64,000 nt of DNA from Paraurantiacibacter namhicola (GCF_001687545.1 NZ_CP016545.1:2093001-2157000), one strand, 5' to 3'; positions 26,338 to 35,282 are shown, counted from the first letter of the stretch. Program-made: numbers and translations. The notes: generated by a model from the sequence alone, not told the origin.

Positions 26338-27690
26338 TTGTCTAATTCCCTTCGCTTCCTGCGTCGCGCTGGCTTGCTTGCCGCGCTCGGCCTCGGGGCC
26401 ATGTCCGGCAGCCTGCACGCGCAGACCGCGCCGGGCGCCATGGATGTCATCGCCATCCCTGCCGACATCGAGATCCTGGGCCCGGCCCAGACCGCACAGC
26501 GCAGCGCCACCGTGAAGGTGAACGGCGACATCATCACCGGCACGGACGTGGACCACCGCGTGGCTTTGATCCTCGCCGCAAACGACGGCACGCCGATCGC
26601 GGACGAGGAAATGCGCGCGCTGCGGATGCAGGTGCTGCGCAACCTCATCGACGAGACGATCCAGATCAAGGAAGCCGAAGCGCAGGAAATGGCCGTCACC
26701 GAAGCGGACGTGGACAACACGTACAACCGCCTCGCCACGCAGCGTTTCGGCCGCTCGCCGGAAGAGCTGGACGCCTATCTTTACTCGGTCGGTTCCAGCC
26801 CCGCTTCGCTCAAGCGCCAGATCCAGGGCGAACTCGCCTGGTCGCGCCTTCTGCAGCGCAATGTGGAACCCTATGTCACTGTCTCGCAGGACGAGGTGGA
26901 CGAGCTTTACACTCGCATGGAAGAATCGCGCGGCACGGTGGAATACCGGGTTGGCGAGATTTACCTGTCGGCTACGCCCGAAACGCGCAACGCCGTGTTC
27001 CAGAATGGCCAGCGCATCGTGGACCAGATGCGCCAGGGCGGCAGCTTCGTCGCTTATGCGCGCCAGTTCTCGGAAGCCTCCACCGCAGCCGTTGGCGGCG
27101 ACCTGGGCTGGATCCGCATCGAACAGCTGCAGAACCCGACGCTGGAGACCGTGGCCCGCGACATGCAGCCCGGCCAGCTCGTCGGCCCGATCGAAATTCC
27201 GGGCGGCTTCTCCATCCTTTACATGATCGACCGCCGCCAGGTCGGCATGGCTGATCCGCGCGATGCGCAGCTCAGCCTGCTGCAGATCTCGCTCGATTTC
27301 CCGGCTGGCATGCCGGAAGATCAGCGCGCCGCCCGCGCGCAGCAGTTCGGCCAGCAGGTGCAGGCCATCCCCGGATGCGGCGCGGCCCAGGAACAGGCCA
27401 CGCAGCTGGGCGCCACGGTTGTCGGCAACGATGCCATTACCGCCCGCGCCCTGCCCGAAGCGCTGCAGGGCGCCGTCCTGCAGATGCAGGTTGGCCAGGT
27501 CACCCCGGTGTTCGGCTCGCTGGATGAAGGCGTGCGCGTCCTCATGCTGTGCGGCCGGACCGATCCGGAACAGCAGGGCGGGCCTACGCGCGACCAGCTG
27601 ATGGGCCAGCTCATGGATGACCGTATCGGCAAGCGCGCGCAACGTTACATGCGCGACCTGCGCCGCGACGCCGTGATCGAATACAACTGA
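26338..27690 (+). CDS. surA: Periplasmic peptidylprolyl isomerase / chaperone SurA
   Basis: Chaperone for outer-membrane proteins. After a signal peptide (RRAGLLAALGLGAMSGSLHA) comes the SurA N domain (SATVKVNGDIITGTDVDHR), one good parvulin domain (VGEIYLSATPE to GPIEIPGGFSILYMI) and a second, degenerate one near the C-terminus (LQGAVLQMQVGQVTPVFG). No ATG fits. I chose TTG at 26338 because AGGTGAG lies four bases before it; the GTG at 26329 is the alternative and adds three residues. A still longer frame from 26257 would spoil the signal peptide. It follows lptD and precedes pdxA. Confidence 0.9.
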   Translation: MSNSLRFLRRAGLLAALGLGAMSGSLHAQTAPGAMDVIAIPADIEILGPAQTAQRSATVKVNGDIITGTDVDHRVALILAANDGTPIADEEMRALRMQVLRNLIDETIQIKEAEAQEMAVTEADVDNTYNRLATQRFGRSPEELDAYLYSVGSSPASLKRQIQGELAWSRLLQRNVEPYVTVSQDEVDELYTRMEESRGTVEYRVGEIYLSATPETRNAVFQNGQRIVDQMRQGGSFVAYARQFSEASTAAVGGDLGWIRIEQLQNPTLETVARDMQPGQLVGPIEIPGGFSILYMIDRRQVGMADPRDAQLSLLQISLDFPAGMPEDQRAARAQQFGQQVQAIPGCGAAQEQATQLGATVVGNDAITARALPEALQGAVLQMQVGQVTPVFGSLDEGVRVLMLCGRTDPEQQGGPTRDQLMGQLMDDRIGKRAQRYMRDLRRDAVIEYN

Positions 27691-27698
27691 CGCAGCGC

Positions 27699-28697
27699 GT
27701 GCTGCCCATTGCCCTGTCGATCGGCGATCCGGCCGGAATCGGCCCGGAACTGGTCGCAGAGGCATGGGCGCGGCGTGACAGCGAAGGCCTGCCGCCTTTC
27801 GTCGCGATAGGCGGCGCCGGCCTGCTGGCTACGGCGGCGCGCGCGCGCGGCCTCGACATTGCGGTCCAGCCCGTTGGCTCGGTTGCCGAAGCCGCGGACG
27901 TCTTCACGCGCGCTCTGCCCGTCCTTGGCGAAGAGGACACCAGTTACACACCTGCCGAGCCAACGCAGGACGGCGCCCGCTTCGCCCTCGCCTCGCTGGA
28001 GCGAGCCGTTGCGCTTGCCGCATCGGGCGATGCCGGGGCGGTCACCACTGGCCCTGTCGCCAAGTCGCGGCTGGCAGAGGTGGGCTTCGACTATCCCGGC
28101 CAGACGGAATTCTGCGCGGCAGCTGGCGGCGTGGCAGCCGAAGATGCCGTGATGATGCTCGCCGGGCCGAGTCTTCGCGCCGTGCCATTGACGGTTCACT
28201 GCGCGCTGGCCGATGTGCCGCGCCTCGTCACAGCAGAGCTGATCCGCAAGCGGGCCCATGTGGTCCACGCGGCGCTTGGGCGCGATTTCGGCATTGCCCG
28301 CCCGCGCATCGCCATCGCCGCACTCAACCCGCATGCGGGGGAGGATGGGCGCATGGGCACGGAAGAGCGCGACACAATCATCCCGGTCATTGAACGCCTC
28401 CGCCGCGAAGGGCTGGATGTCACCGGCCCGCACCCGGCGGACGCCATGTTCGCGCCGCACCAGCGCGGCAGCTACGACGCGGCCATCGCAATGTATCACG
28501 ATCAGGCGCTGGTCCCCCTGAAGGCGCTCGACTTCGACAGCGGGGTCAATGTCACGCTGGGCCTGCCCTTCATCCGCACCAGTGCGGACCACGGCACGGC
28601 CTTCCCGATTGCCGGGACCGGCACGGCACGCCCCGGCGCGACCATCGCCGCAATCCGCATGGCTGGCGAGATGGCGGCGCGGCGCTTCCATGGCTGA
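27699..28697 (+). CDS. pdxA: 4-hydroxythreonine-4-phosphate dehydrogenase
   Basis: Oxidises 4-phosphohydroxy-L-threonine in DXP-dependent vitamin B6 synthesis. The 332-residue protein shows [22 protein letters not shown], the metal-binding [11 protein letters not shown], and [10 protein letters not shown] followed by [14 protein letters not shown]. The first conventional start is GTG at 27699, but the frame extends five bases into the surA stop as CTG-ACG-CAG-CGC-GTG, so a CTG start at 27687 (giving [11 protein letters not shown]) is possible. It overlaps rsmA by 8 bases. Confidence 0.95.
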   Translation: MLPIALSIGDPAGIGPELVAEAWARRDSEGLPPFVAIGGAGLLATAARARGLDIAVQPVGSVAEAADVFTRALPVLGEEDTSYTPAEPTQDGARFALASLERAVALAASGDAGAVTTGPVAKSRLAEVGFDYPGQTEFCAAAGGVAAEDAVMMLAGPSLRAVPLTVHCALADVPRLVTAELIRKRAHVVHAALGRDFGIARPRIAIAALNPHAGEDGRMGTEERDTIIPVIERLRREGLDVTGPHPADAMFAPHQRGSYDAAIAMYHDQALVPLKALDFDSGVNVTLGLPFIRTSADHGTAFPIAGTGTARPGATIAAIRMAGEMAARRFHG

Positions 28698-29523
28698 TCC
28701 CGCGCCGGACCTGCCGCCTTTGCGCGAAGTCATCGCCCGCCACGGCCTGTCCGCCAGCAAGGCGCTGGGGCAGAACTTCCTGTTCGACGAACAATTGCTG
28801 GACCGCATCGCCGCCATTCCGGGCGATCTGCAGGACCGCGCTGTGCTGGAGATCGGGCCCGGCCCCGGCGGCCTGACCCGCGCCCTTCTGCGCGCCGGTG
28901 CGCGCGTTACCGCCATCGAGATGGACAGCCGCTGCCTGCCCGCGCTCGCCGAACTGGGCGAGGCCTATCCCGGCCAATTGCGCGTCATGCAGGGCGATGC
29001 GCTGAAAATGAACCATGCGGAGCTGATGGGCGAGCCCTTCGCCGTCCTCTCCAACCTCCCCTACAATGTCGGTACGGCGCTGTTCGTGCGCTGGCTGGGC
29101 GGAGAGGCATGGCCGCCTGAATGGACCAGCCTGACGCTGATGTTCCAGCAGGAGGTGGCGCAGCGTATCGTGGCCTCTCCGGGCAGCTCCGCATACGGCC
29201 GCCTGGCCGTGCTGGCCCAGTGGCGCGGTGCGGCCAAGCTGGCGATGAAGGTGCATCGCAGCGCCTTTACCCCGCCGCCCAAGGTGATGAGCGCCATCGT
29301 CCACGTCACGCCAGCCGATATGCCTGGCGGCGTGTCAGCGCGCGTTCTGGAGCGGGTGACGGAGGCCGCCTTCGGCCAGCGCCGCAAGATGCTGCGCCAG
29401 TCTTTGAAGGGTATGCCCGGCGCGGTGGACGCGCTGGATACTCTCGGCATCGATCCGCAGCGACGAGCCGAAACGCTGTCGGTGGACGAGTTTGTCTCGC
29501 TAGCCCGCGCGCTCTCTTGTTGA
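28690..29523 (+). CDS. rsmA: 16S rRNA dimethyladenosine transferase
   Basis: KsgA/RsmA dimethylates two adjacent adenines near the 3' end of 16S rRNA. The 277-residue protein has [14 protein letters not shown], the SAM motif [15 protein letters not shown], and the catalytic NLPYNVGT motif, then [12 protein letters not shown]. The ATG at 28690 overlaps the pdxA stop (ATGGCTGA). Last gene of the lptD operon. Confidence 0.97.
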   Translation: MADPAPDLPPLREVIARHGLSASKALGQNFLFDEQLLDRIAAIPGDLQDRAVLEIGPGPGGLTRALLRAGARVTAIEMDSRCLPALAELGEAYPGQLRVMQGDALKMNHAELMGEPFAVLSNLPYNVGTALFVRWLGGEAWPPEWTSLTLMFQQEVAQRIVASPGSSAYGRLAVLAQWRGAAKLAMKVHRSAFTPPPKVMSAIVHVTPADMPGGVSARVLERVTEAAFGQRRKMLRQSLKGMPGAVDALDTLGIDPQRRAETLSVDEFVSLARALSC

Positions 29524-29556
29524 GGTAAGGCGCGGTCGGCGCTAGGCCGGTTTCCG

Positions 29557-30765
29557 ATGCAACTTTCCCGCGAAGAACAGGCCCTGATCGAAGGGATCGA
29601 CCAGCAGCGCATGCTGGACCAGACGCTCGCCTGGAGCGCGATCAATTCGGGCACGCGGAACCTCGATGGGGTGGCGCGGCAGGGGCAGGCCTTTGCGGAC
29701 CTGTTCGCTGGCTTGCCGGGCGAGGTGACCCTATGCGATCCCACCCCCGTCACCGCGATGGGCGCAGACGGGGTCGAAGTGGAATTGCCGCATGGCAAGC
29801 ACCTCGTCCTGTCCGTACGCCCCGATGCGGAGCGGCGCCTGCTGCTGACCGGTCACATGGACACCGTGTTCCCGGAAGACAGCAGCTTCCAGACGCCCGA
29901 GTGGCTTGACGATGAGACGGTCAACGGCCCCGGCGTGACGGACATGAAGGGCGGTGTCGGTGTCATCGCCCATGCGCTGACCGCCTTCGAACGCAGCGAG
30001 CACGCCAGCCGCATCGGCTATGACGTAATGATCAATGCGGATGAGGAGACGGGATCCCTCTCCTCCGCCGCGCTGATCGCCAGCCTGGCGGAAGGCAAAT
30101 ATGCTGCGCTGACTTACGAACCCTCCACCCTGCCCGACGGCACGCTGGCCCATGCCCGCGGAGGCAGCGGTAATTATTCGGTCGTCATCACAGGCCGGTC
30201 CGCCCATGCAGGGCGCAACCCGGACGAAGGCCGCAACGCCATCGTCGCGGCGGCCGATATAGCGGTGCGGCTTAAGGCCATGGGCCATGCGGACATGTCT
30301 GTGAACCCGGCCAAGATCGAAGGCGGCGCTGCCAACAATGTCGTGCCGGACCACGCCGTGCTGCGCTTCAATATCCGCCCGAAGACGACGCAGGCTGCCG
30401 AGACATTCGAAAGCAATCTCAAAACTTTGCTGCGCAGCATGGAAGTGCAGCATGAAGTCGCGATCCACCTGCATGGCGGCGTCACGCGCCCGCCCAAGCC
30501 GGTGGACGCCCGCGCGCAGAAGCTGTTCGACCTTGTCTGCAGTACCAGCGCCGACATGGGCCGCCCCATCGGCACGCGCCCCACTGGCGGCGTGTGCGAT
30601 GGCAACAATATCGCTGCCAAGATGGTGCCCGTCGTCGACACGATGGGCGTGCGCGGCGGGGCCATCCATTCGGCCGACGAATACCTCATCGTGGAAAGCC
30701 TGAGCGAGCGCGCCGCGCTGTCTGCCGTGGTCCTCCACCGTCTTGCTTCGGGAGAGCATCTTTGA
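29557..30765 (+). CDS. M20 family hydrolase leading the ast operon
   Basis: A 402-residue M20 metallopeptidase (ArgE/DapE/CPG2 group) that should hydrolyse an amide bond with two metal ions. Ligand motifs are GHMDTVF (His100, Asp102), VTDMKGG (Asp129) and NADEETGS (Glu163, Glu164), with HSADEY at the end. A dimerisation domain with SGNYSVVITGRSAHAG lies in the middle. It overlaps astA in a TTGA junction. The arginine succinyltransferase pathway ends in succinylglutamate desuccinylase (AstE, an M14 enzyme), which is absent here. DapE-type M20 enzymes cleave N-succinyl amino acids, so this may replace AstE; that is inference. Confidence 0.88.
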   Translation: MQLSREEQALIEGIDQQRMLDQTLAWSAINSGTRNLDGVARQGQAFADLFAGLPGEVTLCDPTPVTAMGADGVEVELPHGKHLVLSVRPDAERRLLLTGHMDTVFPEDSSFQTPEWLDDETVNGPGVTDMKGGVGVIAHALTAFERSEHASRIGYDVMINADEETGSLSSAALIASLAEGKYAALTYEPSTLPDGTLAHARGGSGNYSVVITGRSAHAGRNPDEGRNAIVAAADIAVRLKAMGHADMSVNPAKIEGGAANNVVPDHAVLRFNIRPKTTQAAETFESNLKTLLRSMEVQHEVAIHLHGGVTRPPKPVDARAQKLFDLVCSTSADMGRPIGTRPTGGVCDGNNIAAKMVPVVDTMGVRGGAIHSADEYLIVESLSERAALSAVVLHRLASGEHL

Positions 30766-31778
30766 GTTTCCGCCTTCGCGCCGCACGCGCCGACGACCTT
30801 GAACACCTCTACGAAATGGCAAAGCTGACCGGCGGCGGGTTCACCAACCTGCCGGCCGATCGCAAGGCCCTGACTGCCAAGCTTGGCCGCGCCGAAAGCG
30901 CCTTCGCGCGCCAGGAAGACAGTGTGGAGGACGAACAGTTCGTCCTGGTGCTGGAAAATGCCGAGACTGGCGCCGTGCGCGGCACCTGCCAGCTGATGAG
31001 CAAGGTGGGCGAGCAGTGGCCCTTTTATTCCTATCGCCTGAACACGCTGACGCAGCACAGCAAGGAACTGGACCGCACGGTGCGCGCGGAACTGCTCAGC
31101 CTGGTGACAGACCTGGAAGGCAGCAGCGAAGTGGGCGGCCTGTTCCTGCATCCCAATGAGCGCGCGGGCGGGCTCGGCCTGCTACTGGCGCGCAGCCGCT
31201 ACCTCTTCGTGGCCATGCACCGCGCGCGCTTTGCGGACCGGATCCTGGCCGAACTGCGCGGCATCATCGACGAACGCGGCGGTTCGCCCTTCTGGGACGG
31301 GGTCGCAGGACGCTTTTTCGGCATGACCTTCCAGGAAGCCGACTATTTCAACGCCATCAATGGCAACCAGTTCATCGCGGACCTGATGCCCAAGCACCCG
31401 GTCTATGTGGCGATGCTGGGCAAGAGCGCGCGCGAGGCCATCGGCGTGCCGCACCCCAGCGGCCGCGCGGCCATGCGGATGCTGGAGAACGAGAATTTCG
31501 AGGCGGAAGGCTATGTCGACATCTTCGACGGCGGGCCGACCATGACCGCACGCACGGACAATGTGAAAAGCATTGCCGAAGCCCGCGAATGCCGCGTGGC
31601 CAGCACATCGCTGGAAGGCGGGGAAAAGGCACTGCTCGCGACGGGCAAGCTCGCCGGCTTCCGCGCCAGTTACGGCAAGCGTGAGCTGCACGAGGATGGC
31701 AGCATGGCGCTGGACGCACAGGCCGCAGAGCTACTCGGCGTTGGCGAAGGCGATACGGTGTGGAGCGTGGCGCGTTGA
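30762..31778 (+). CDS. astA: Arginine N-succinyltransferase
   Basis: First enzyme of the AST pathway: succinyl-CoA plus arginine gives N2-succinylarginine. The 338-residue protein begins SFRLRAARADDLEHLYEMA and shows GGFTNLPADRKAL, VGGLFLHPNERAGG and GLLLARSRYLF, family hallmarks in a GNAT-like fold. The start is TTG at 30762, overlapping the M20 stop (TTGA), with GGGAG upstream. The same junction type links it to astB. Confidence 0.95.
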   Translation: MSFRLRAARADDLEHLYEMAKLTGGGFTNLPADRKALTAKLGRAESAFARQEDSVEDEQFVLVLENAETGAVRGTCQLMSKVGEQWPFYSYRLNTLTQHSKELDRTVRAELLSLVTDLEGSSEVGGLFLHPNERAGGLGLLLARSRYLFVAMHRARFADRILAELRGIIDERGGSPFWDGVAGRFFGMTFQEADYFNAINGNQFIADLMPKHPVYVAMLGKSAREAIGVPHPSGRAAMRMLENENFEAEGYVDIFDGGPTMTARTDNVKSIAEARECRVASTSLEGGEKALLATGKLAGFRASYGKRELHEDGSMALDAQAAELLGVGEGDTVWSVAR

Positions 31779-33025
31779 CCCTCGCTGAAATCAATTTCGA
31801 CGGCATCGTCGGCCCCTCGCACAATTATGCCGGGCTCAGCCTCGGCAATCTCGCCGCGACCGCCCATAAGGGCGACACGTCACATCCGCGCGCTGCGGCG
31901 CTGCAGGGCGTAGCCAAAATGCGCAGCAACATGGCGCTCGGACTGCCGCAGGGCTTCCTGCTGCCGCTCCCCCGCCCCAATGCTTCACTGCTGGAACGGG
32001 TCGGTTATGGAGAAGGCACGGACCGCGCACTGCTCGCCGCAGCATGGTCGGCAAGCAGCATGTGGACTGCCAATGCTGCCACGGTCAGCCCTGCGCCCGA
32101 TACGGCCGACGGGCGATGCCACCTGACGCCGGCCAATTTGGTCACCATGCTACACCGCGGGCAGGAATGGCAGGACACAAAGGCACAGCTCGCCGTGGCC
32201 TTTGCGGACCAAACACATTTCGCGCTGCACGATGCCGTGCCCGCCAGCTTCGGTGACGAGGGCGCCGCCAACCACATGCGCTTCTGCGAGGCGCATGATG
32301 CGCCGGGCGTTGAGGTGTTCGTCTATGGCCGCCCGGGTGGCCGCTTCCCCGCGCGACAGCACGAACAGGCCAGCCGCGCGGTGGCCCGGCTGCATGGGCT
32401 GGACCCGGACGCCTGCGTCTTCATCGAGCAGAACCCCGCCGCCATCGAGGCCGGCGCCTTCCACAACGATGTGGTCAGCGTCGCCAACCAGCGCGTGCTG
32501 TTCGCGCATGAGCAGGCCTTTGCCGACAAGGACGCGGCTTACGATGCGATCCGCGCCGCCTTCCCCGCGCTGGAAGTGGTGGAAGTGCCCGCCGCGGAGG
32601 TCAGCCTGGAGGAGGCGATCCGCACATACCTCTTCAACGCGCAGCTGCTCTCGCTCCCTACCGGGGAGATGGCGCTGGTCGTGCCGGAAGAATGCCGCGA
32701 AAGCAGCGCAGTGTGGAGCTGGTGCGAAAAGATGCTCGCCAGCAATGGCCCCATCCGACGCGTCATCCCGGTCGATGTGCGCCAGTCCATGGCCAATGGC
32801 GGCGGCCCCGCCTGCCTGCGCCTGCGCGTCGCGGCGGACCCGGCCACGGTCGACCCGCGCTTCATGCTGGACGATGCAAAAGCGGACCTGCTGGAACAGG
32901 TCATTGCCGAATACTGGCCGGAAGATATCGCGCCCGATCAGGTCGGCGATGCCGCACTTGCGGAGAAGGTCGTAAACGCGCGCGCTGCGCTGCTGGATGC
33001 GCTGGATCTCTCCCAACTCGCCTGA
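31775..33025 (+). CDS. astB: N-succinylarginine dihydrolase
   Basis: Second AST enzyme: converts succinylarginine to succinylornithine, ammonia and CO2. The 416-residue protein opens with EINFDGIVGPSHNYAGLS, has EQNPAAIEAGAFHNDVVSVAN (catalytic His230) and SMANGGGPACLRLRV (nucleophile Cys347). I prefer TTG at 31775, in a TTGA overlap with astA; a GTG at 31760 would add five residues. astC and astD are not in the window, so the pathway is completed elsewhere. Confidence 0.95.
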   Translation: MTLAEINFDGIVGPSHNYAGLSLGNLAATAHKGDTSHPRAAALQGVAKMRSNMALGLPQGFLLPLPRPNASLLERVGYGEGTDRALLAAAWSASSMWTANAATVSPAPDTADGRCHLTPANLVTMLHRGQEWQDTKAQLAVAFADQTHFALHDAVPASFGDEGAANHMRFCEAHDAPGVEVFVYGRPGGRFPARQHEQASRAVARLHGLDPDACVFIEQNPAAIEAGAFHNDVVSVANQRVLFAHEQAFADKDAAYDAIRAAFPALEVVEVPAAEVSLEEAIRTYLFNAQLLSLPTGEMALVVPEECRESSAVWSWCEKMLASNGPIRRVIPVDVRQSMANGGGPACLRLRVAADPATVDPRFMLDDAKADLLEQVIAEYWPEDIAPDQVGDAALAEKVVNARAALLDALDLSQLA

Positions 33026-33148
33026 GCCGATCCTGACCCGTGTCGGGACAGCTTACAATCGCGCGGCCCGTTAACTACCATTCCCGGCACGAAACCGGCA
33101 CTGGCACATTGCTTGCGTAGATAGGCGTTAACGAAAGGGTCCTTGCGA

Positions 33149-33397
33149 ATGCTGAAGAAGATCGGCCGGCTGTTCGTCATCAAGACGCGGTTTGAAGCCT
33201 TCCTGATCATCTACGCGTTGGCGCTGGGCGCCACGGCCCGCGGCGCGTCCTACCTCCAGGAATACCCCGGCTGGGGCGGAAACCTGCTGTTCCTGGCCTG
33301 CACCGGCGCGGTGTTCCTGGCGGGTGCAAAGATCCTGGACTGCCTGAAATACGAACGCGCAGAGCGCGAGGCGCAGGCACTTGCTGACAAATTGTGA
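33149..33397 (+). CDS. Small membrane protein of unknown function
   Basis: An 82-residue protein with two predicted membrane helices (FEAFLIIYALALGATARG and LLFLACTGAVFLAGA) and a charged C-terminal tail (KYERAEREAQALADKL). I do not recognise the family. The ATG at 33149 is chosen over a TTG at 33143; a GAAAGG ribosome site precedes both. Its stop overlaps the start of the next small membrane gene (GTGA). Confidence 0.65.
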   Translation: MLKKIGRLFVIKTRFEAFLIIYALALGATARGASYLQEYPGWGGNLLFLACTGAVFLAGAKILDCLKYERAEREAQALADKL

Positions 33398-33627
33398 CGA
33401 AGCCGCAGCGAAAACTGTTTCACCAAACCATGCCGGGCAATTACATGCCCGCTGGCCGAGACGGCTGCTTTGTAATGCTGGCTTTTATCGCGGTCGCAAT
33501 GCTCATCGTCTTTATCGGTGAGCTACTGTCAAGATGGCTGCAAAGTCCCTGGCCGTCTGTAGCGTCGTGGGTCTTATTCGTGCTGGTCATCATCCGCTTT
33601 GTCTTGTTTGCCAAGCGTCACAGCTGA
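33394..33627 (+). CDS. Small membrane protein of unknown function
   Basis: A 77-residue protein with two hydrophobic stretches (CFVMLAFIAVAMLIVFIG and WVLFVLVIIRFVLFA) and basic ends. Start GTG at 33394 overlaps the preceding stop (GTGA). The DNA is visibly less GC-rich than its neighbours. No family recognised. Its stop lies about 15 bp from the end of the convergent tmRNA gene. Confidence 0.5.
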   Translation: MTKPQRKLFHQTMPGNYMPAGRDGCFVMLAFIAVAMLIVFIGELLSRWLQSPWPSVASWVLFVLVIIRFVLFAKRHS

Positions 33628-33631
33628 AATG

Positions 33632-33680
33632 AAAAAGTGGGGGATTCTGTTGCTAGGCTCCCCCGAGCCCCCGGAATCCG
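33632..33680 (-). terminator. Probable tmRNA 3' hairpin and T run
   Basis: On the minus strand GGATTC (33679-33674) pairs with GAATCC (33647-33642), enclosing a second stem GGCTC/GAGCC with a GGGG loop (33669-33656). CCCAC and five T residues follow. It marks the end of the tmRNA coding piece and may be both a tmRNA structural element and the terminator. Confidence 0.5.
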
Positions 33681-33960
33681 CTTCTGTTGCCCGGTGGGTC
33701 CAACCGCGCTTTGGCTTTGTAAAGTCAGGGCGTTAGCCCATCAAATTACGCAGCGAGAGCGAGTGCTTCGTTATCGTTGGCACTTGTGTGTTGTGAGCGT
33801 TTTACGGGGGATCTCATCCCGGGCGAAAATGGTGCTTTTCAACACACGTCGATCCTAGTTCGACCCCATCATCAACGGCGCGAAAATCGCCCTTGGTGGT
33901 GGAGCCGCCGGGTACTGCCCCCGGGTCCGCTGTGCCTATTGCACACCACACTTTATCGCC
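33640..33960 (-). ncRNA. ssrA: tmRNA, two-piece circularly permuted
   Basis: Rescues stalled ribosomes and tags the unfinished protein. The tag frame on the minus strand (33781-33746) reads ANDNEALALAA followed by TAA, a sphingomonad-type tag. The gene is permuted: the acceptor piece comes first and ends at CCA (33899-33897). Its T-arm is CCGGG/CCCGG (33924-33908) with loop GGCAGTA instead of the usual TTCRA loop. After a short spacer the coding piece begins at about 33867 with GGGGTCG, which pairs with CGGCTCC (33907-33901) to rebuild the acceptor stem, with G-U pairs. GGATCGACG follows, as in other tmRNA 5' ends. Outer ends are approximate. It lies between the mscL terminator and a convergent small gene. 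Confidence 0.93.
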
Positions 33961-33969
33961 ATAGCCCGC

Positions 33970-34003
33970 AAAAAACGGGCAGGACCTATATAGGCCCCGC
34001 CCG
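33970..34003 (-). terminator. Intrinsic terminator after mscL
   Basis: On the minus strand, CGGGCGGGGCC and GGTCCTGCCCG form a stem (two G-U pairs) around a TATATA loop, followed by six T residues (33975-33970). It lies 24 bases after the mscL stop and just upstream of the tmRNA acceptor piece. Confidence 0.88.
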
Positions 34004-34026
34004 CTTAATGTGAAGTGTATTGGTTT

Positions 34027-34464
34027 TTACGGGCGCTTTTTCAGCTCGTCCCGGATTTCCTTGAGAAGGTCGATCTCGCTCGGGCCAGCTGCTTCCTCTT
34101 CCTTCTTCTCCTCTTCGAACTGCGCCGTCACCTTCTTGGCATAACGCACCAGCAGGAAGATGATGAAGGCCAGGATCACGAAGTTGACGATGGCGGTGAT
34201 GAACGCGCCATACCCAATCATCGCGGCGCCCGCTTCCTTGAGCGCGGCGTAATCCGTCGGATCGCCCGTATAGCCTTCGGGCGTGCTCAGCAGGATGAAA
34301 TAGTTGGAGAAATCCGCACCGCCGAACAAATATCCGACCAGCGGCATGATCAGGTCATCGGTCAGCGATCCCACGATCGTGGCAAACGCCCCGGCGATGA
34401 TGACCGCGACGGCCAGTTCCATGACATTGCCCTTGGCAATGAATTCCTTGAATTCCGATAGCAT
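34027..34464 (-). CDS. mscL: Large-conductance mechanosensitive channel
   Basis: Tension-gated inner-membrane pore that releases solutes on osmotic downshock. The 145-residue protein begins MLSEFKEFIAKGNVMELAVAV, the conserved amphipathic helix and TM1, and has TM2 (FITAIVNFVILAFIIFLLV) with a C-terminal helical bundle segment (EIDLLKEIRDEL). Length is normal. Transcribed alone, with a strong terminator. Confidence 0.97.
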   Translation of the reverse strand: MLSEFKEFIAKGNVMELAVAVIIAGAFATIVGSLTDDLIMPLVGYLFGGADFSNYFILLSTPEGYTGDPTDYAALKEAGAAMIGYGAFITAIVNFVILAFIIFLLVRYAKKVTAQFEEEKKEEEAAGPSEIDLLKEIRDELKKRP

Positions 34465-34548
34465 AACCCGTCCCCTCGGTATTGATCTTGGTTAATGCTG
34501 CCATGCGACGCTTGTCGGTGCAAGAGCGCGCTTCGCCGGGCTGCACGC

Positions 34549-34576
34549 TTGCGCAGGCCGGGCTGCGTGCTACATT
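34549..34576 (+). promoter_or_regulatory. Candidate lemA promoter
   Basis: TTGCGC (34549-34554) and TACATT (34571-34576) are separated by 16 bases, upstream of the lemA ribosome site GGAGGA (34594-34599). Each hexamer matches the sigma-70 consensus in four positions or fewer, so this is only a candidate. Confidence 0.3.
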
Positions 34577-34604
34577 CACAATACACCTGACCCGGAGGAT
34601 TTTC

Positions 34605-35282
34605 ATGTTCGAGCGCGTGACCCGTATCGCCATCGTCGCCCTTGCCGCCATCGGCCTGACCGCATGCGGCATCAATTCCGTTCCCACCAAGGAAGAAGCC
34701 GCCAAGGCGCAGTGGGGCAATGTGGAAAGCGCGCTGCAGAAGCGGGCCGACCTGATCCCCAACCTGATCCGCACGGTGGAAGCCGCAGCCATTGCGGAAC
34801 GCGACATCCTGCAGCGCGTGACTGATGCCCGCTCCCGCGCGATGAGCATCAATGTCACGACGGACGATCTTTCCAACCCTGAAACCTTCCAGGCCTTCAA
34901 CGAAAGCCAGAACGAGCTGACGCAGGCGCTGGGCCAGTTCCGCACCGTGGTGGAGAATTACCCGCAGCTGCAGAGCATCCCGCAGTTCCGCGACCTGATG
35001 TCCGCCATGGAAGGCGTCGAAAACCAGATCAGCACGGAGCGCATGCGCTATAACGAGAAGGCGCAGGACTATAACACCGAGATCCGCACCTTCCCCAGCA
35101 CCATCGCCGCCAATGTGATCTACGGCAGCGACCCGATGCAGTATTTCGAAGCGGCCGAAGGCGCGGACCAGCCGGTGGAAGCCAATTTCGACGCCATCAC
35201 CGGCGGCGCACAAGGCTCCGCCAGCGCGCCTGCCAGCAACGACAACAGCGCTTCCAACCAGCCCGCCGCCGCCACCAATTGA
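34605..35282 (+). CDS. LemA family lipoprotein
   Basis: A 225-residue LemA-family protein. The N-terminus is a lipoprotein signal with lipobox LTAC (Cys at about residue 21). The LemA helical core shows QWGNVESALQKRADLIPNL and a long coiled segment ending AQDYNTEIRTFPSTIAA. The tail is rich in Ser, Ala, Asn and Gln. Start at 34605 has GGAGGA six bases upstream. Family function is not settled. It leads a run of TPM-domain genes, a common LemA partnership. Confidence 0.93.
   Translation: MFERVTRIAIVALAAIGLTACGINSVPTKEEAAKAQWGNVESALQKRADLIPNLIRTVEAAAIAERDILQRVTDARSRAMSINVTTDDLSNPETFQAFNESQNELTQALGQFRTVVENYPQLQSIPQFRDLMSAMEGVENQISTERMRYNEKAQDYNTEIRTFPSTIAANVIYGSDPMQYFEAAEGADQPVEANFDAITGGAQGSASAPASNDNSASNQPAAATN

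Noticed and set aside
25633-27765. A 710-codon open frame on the minus strand under lptD and surA
   Set aside because: It is antisense to two well-recognised genes; long empty frames are expected opposite high-GC coding DNA, and its translation matches no family.
33737-33836. Plus-strand small frames across the tmRNA region
   Set aside because: The minus strand encodes the tmRNA with tag, CCA end and acceptor stem; the plus-strand frames have no support.
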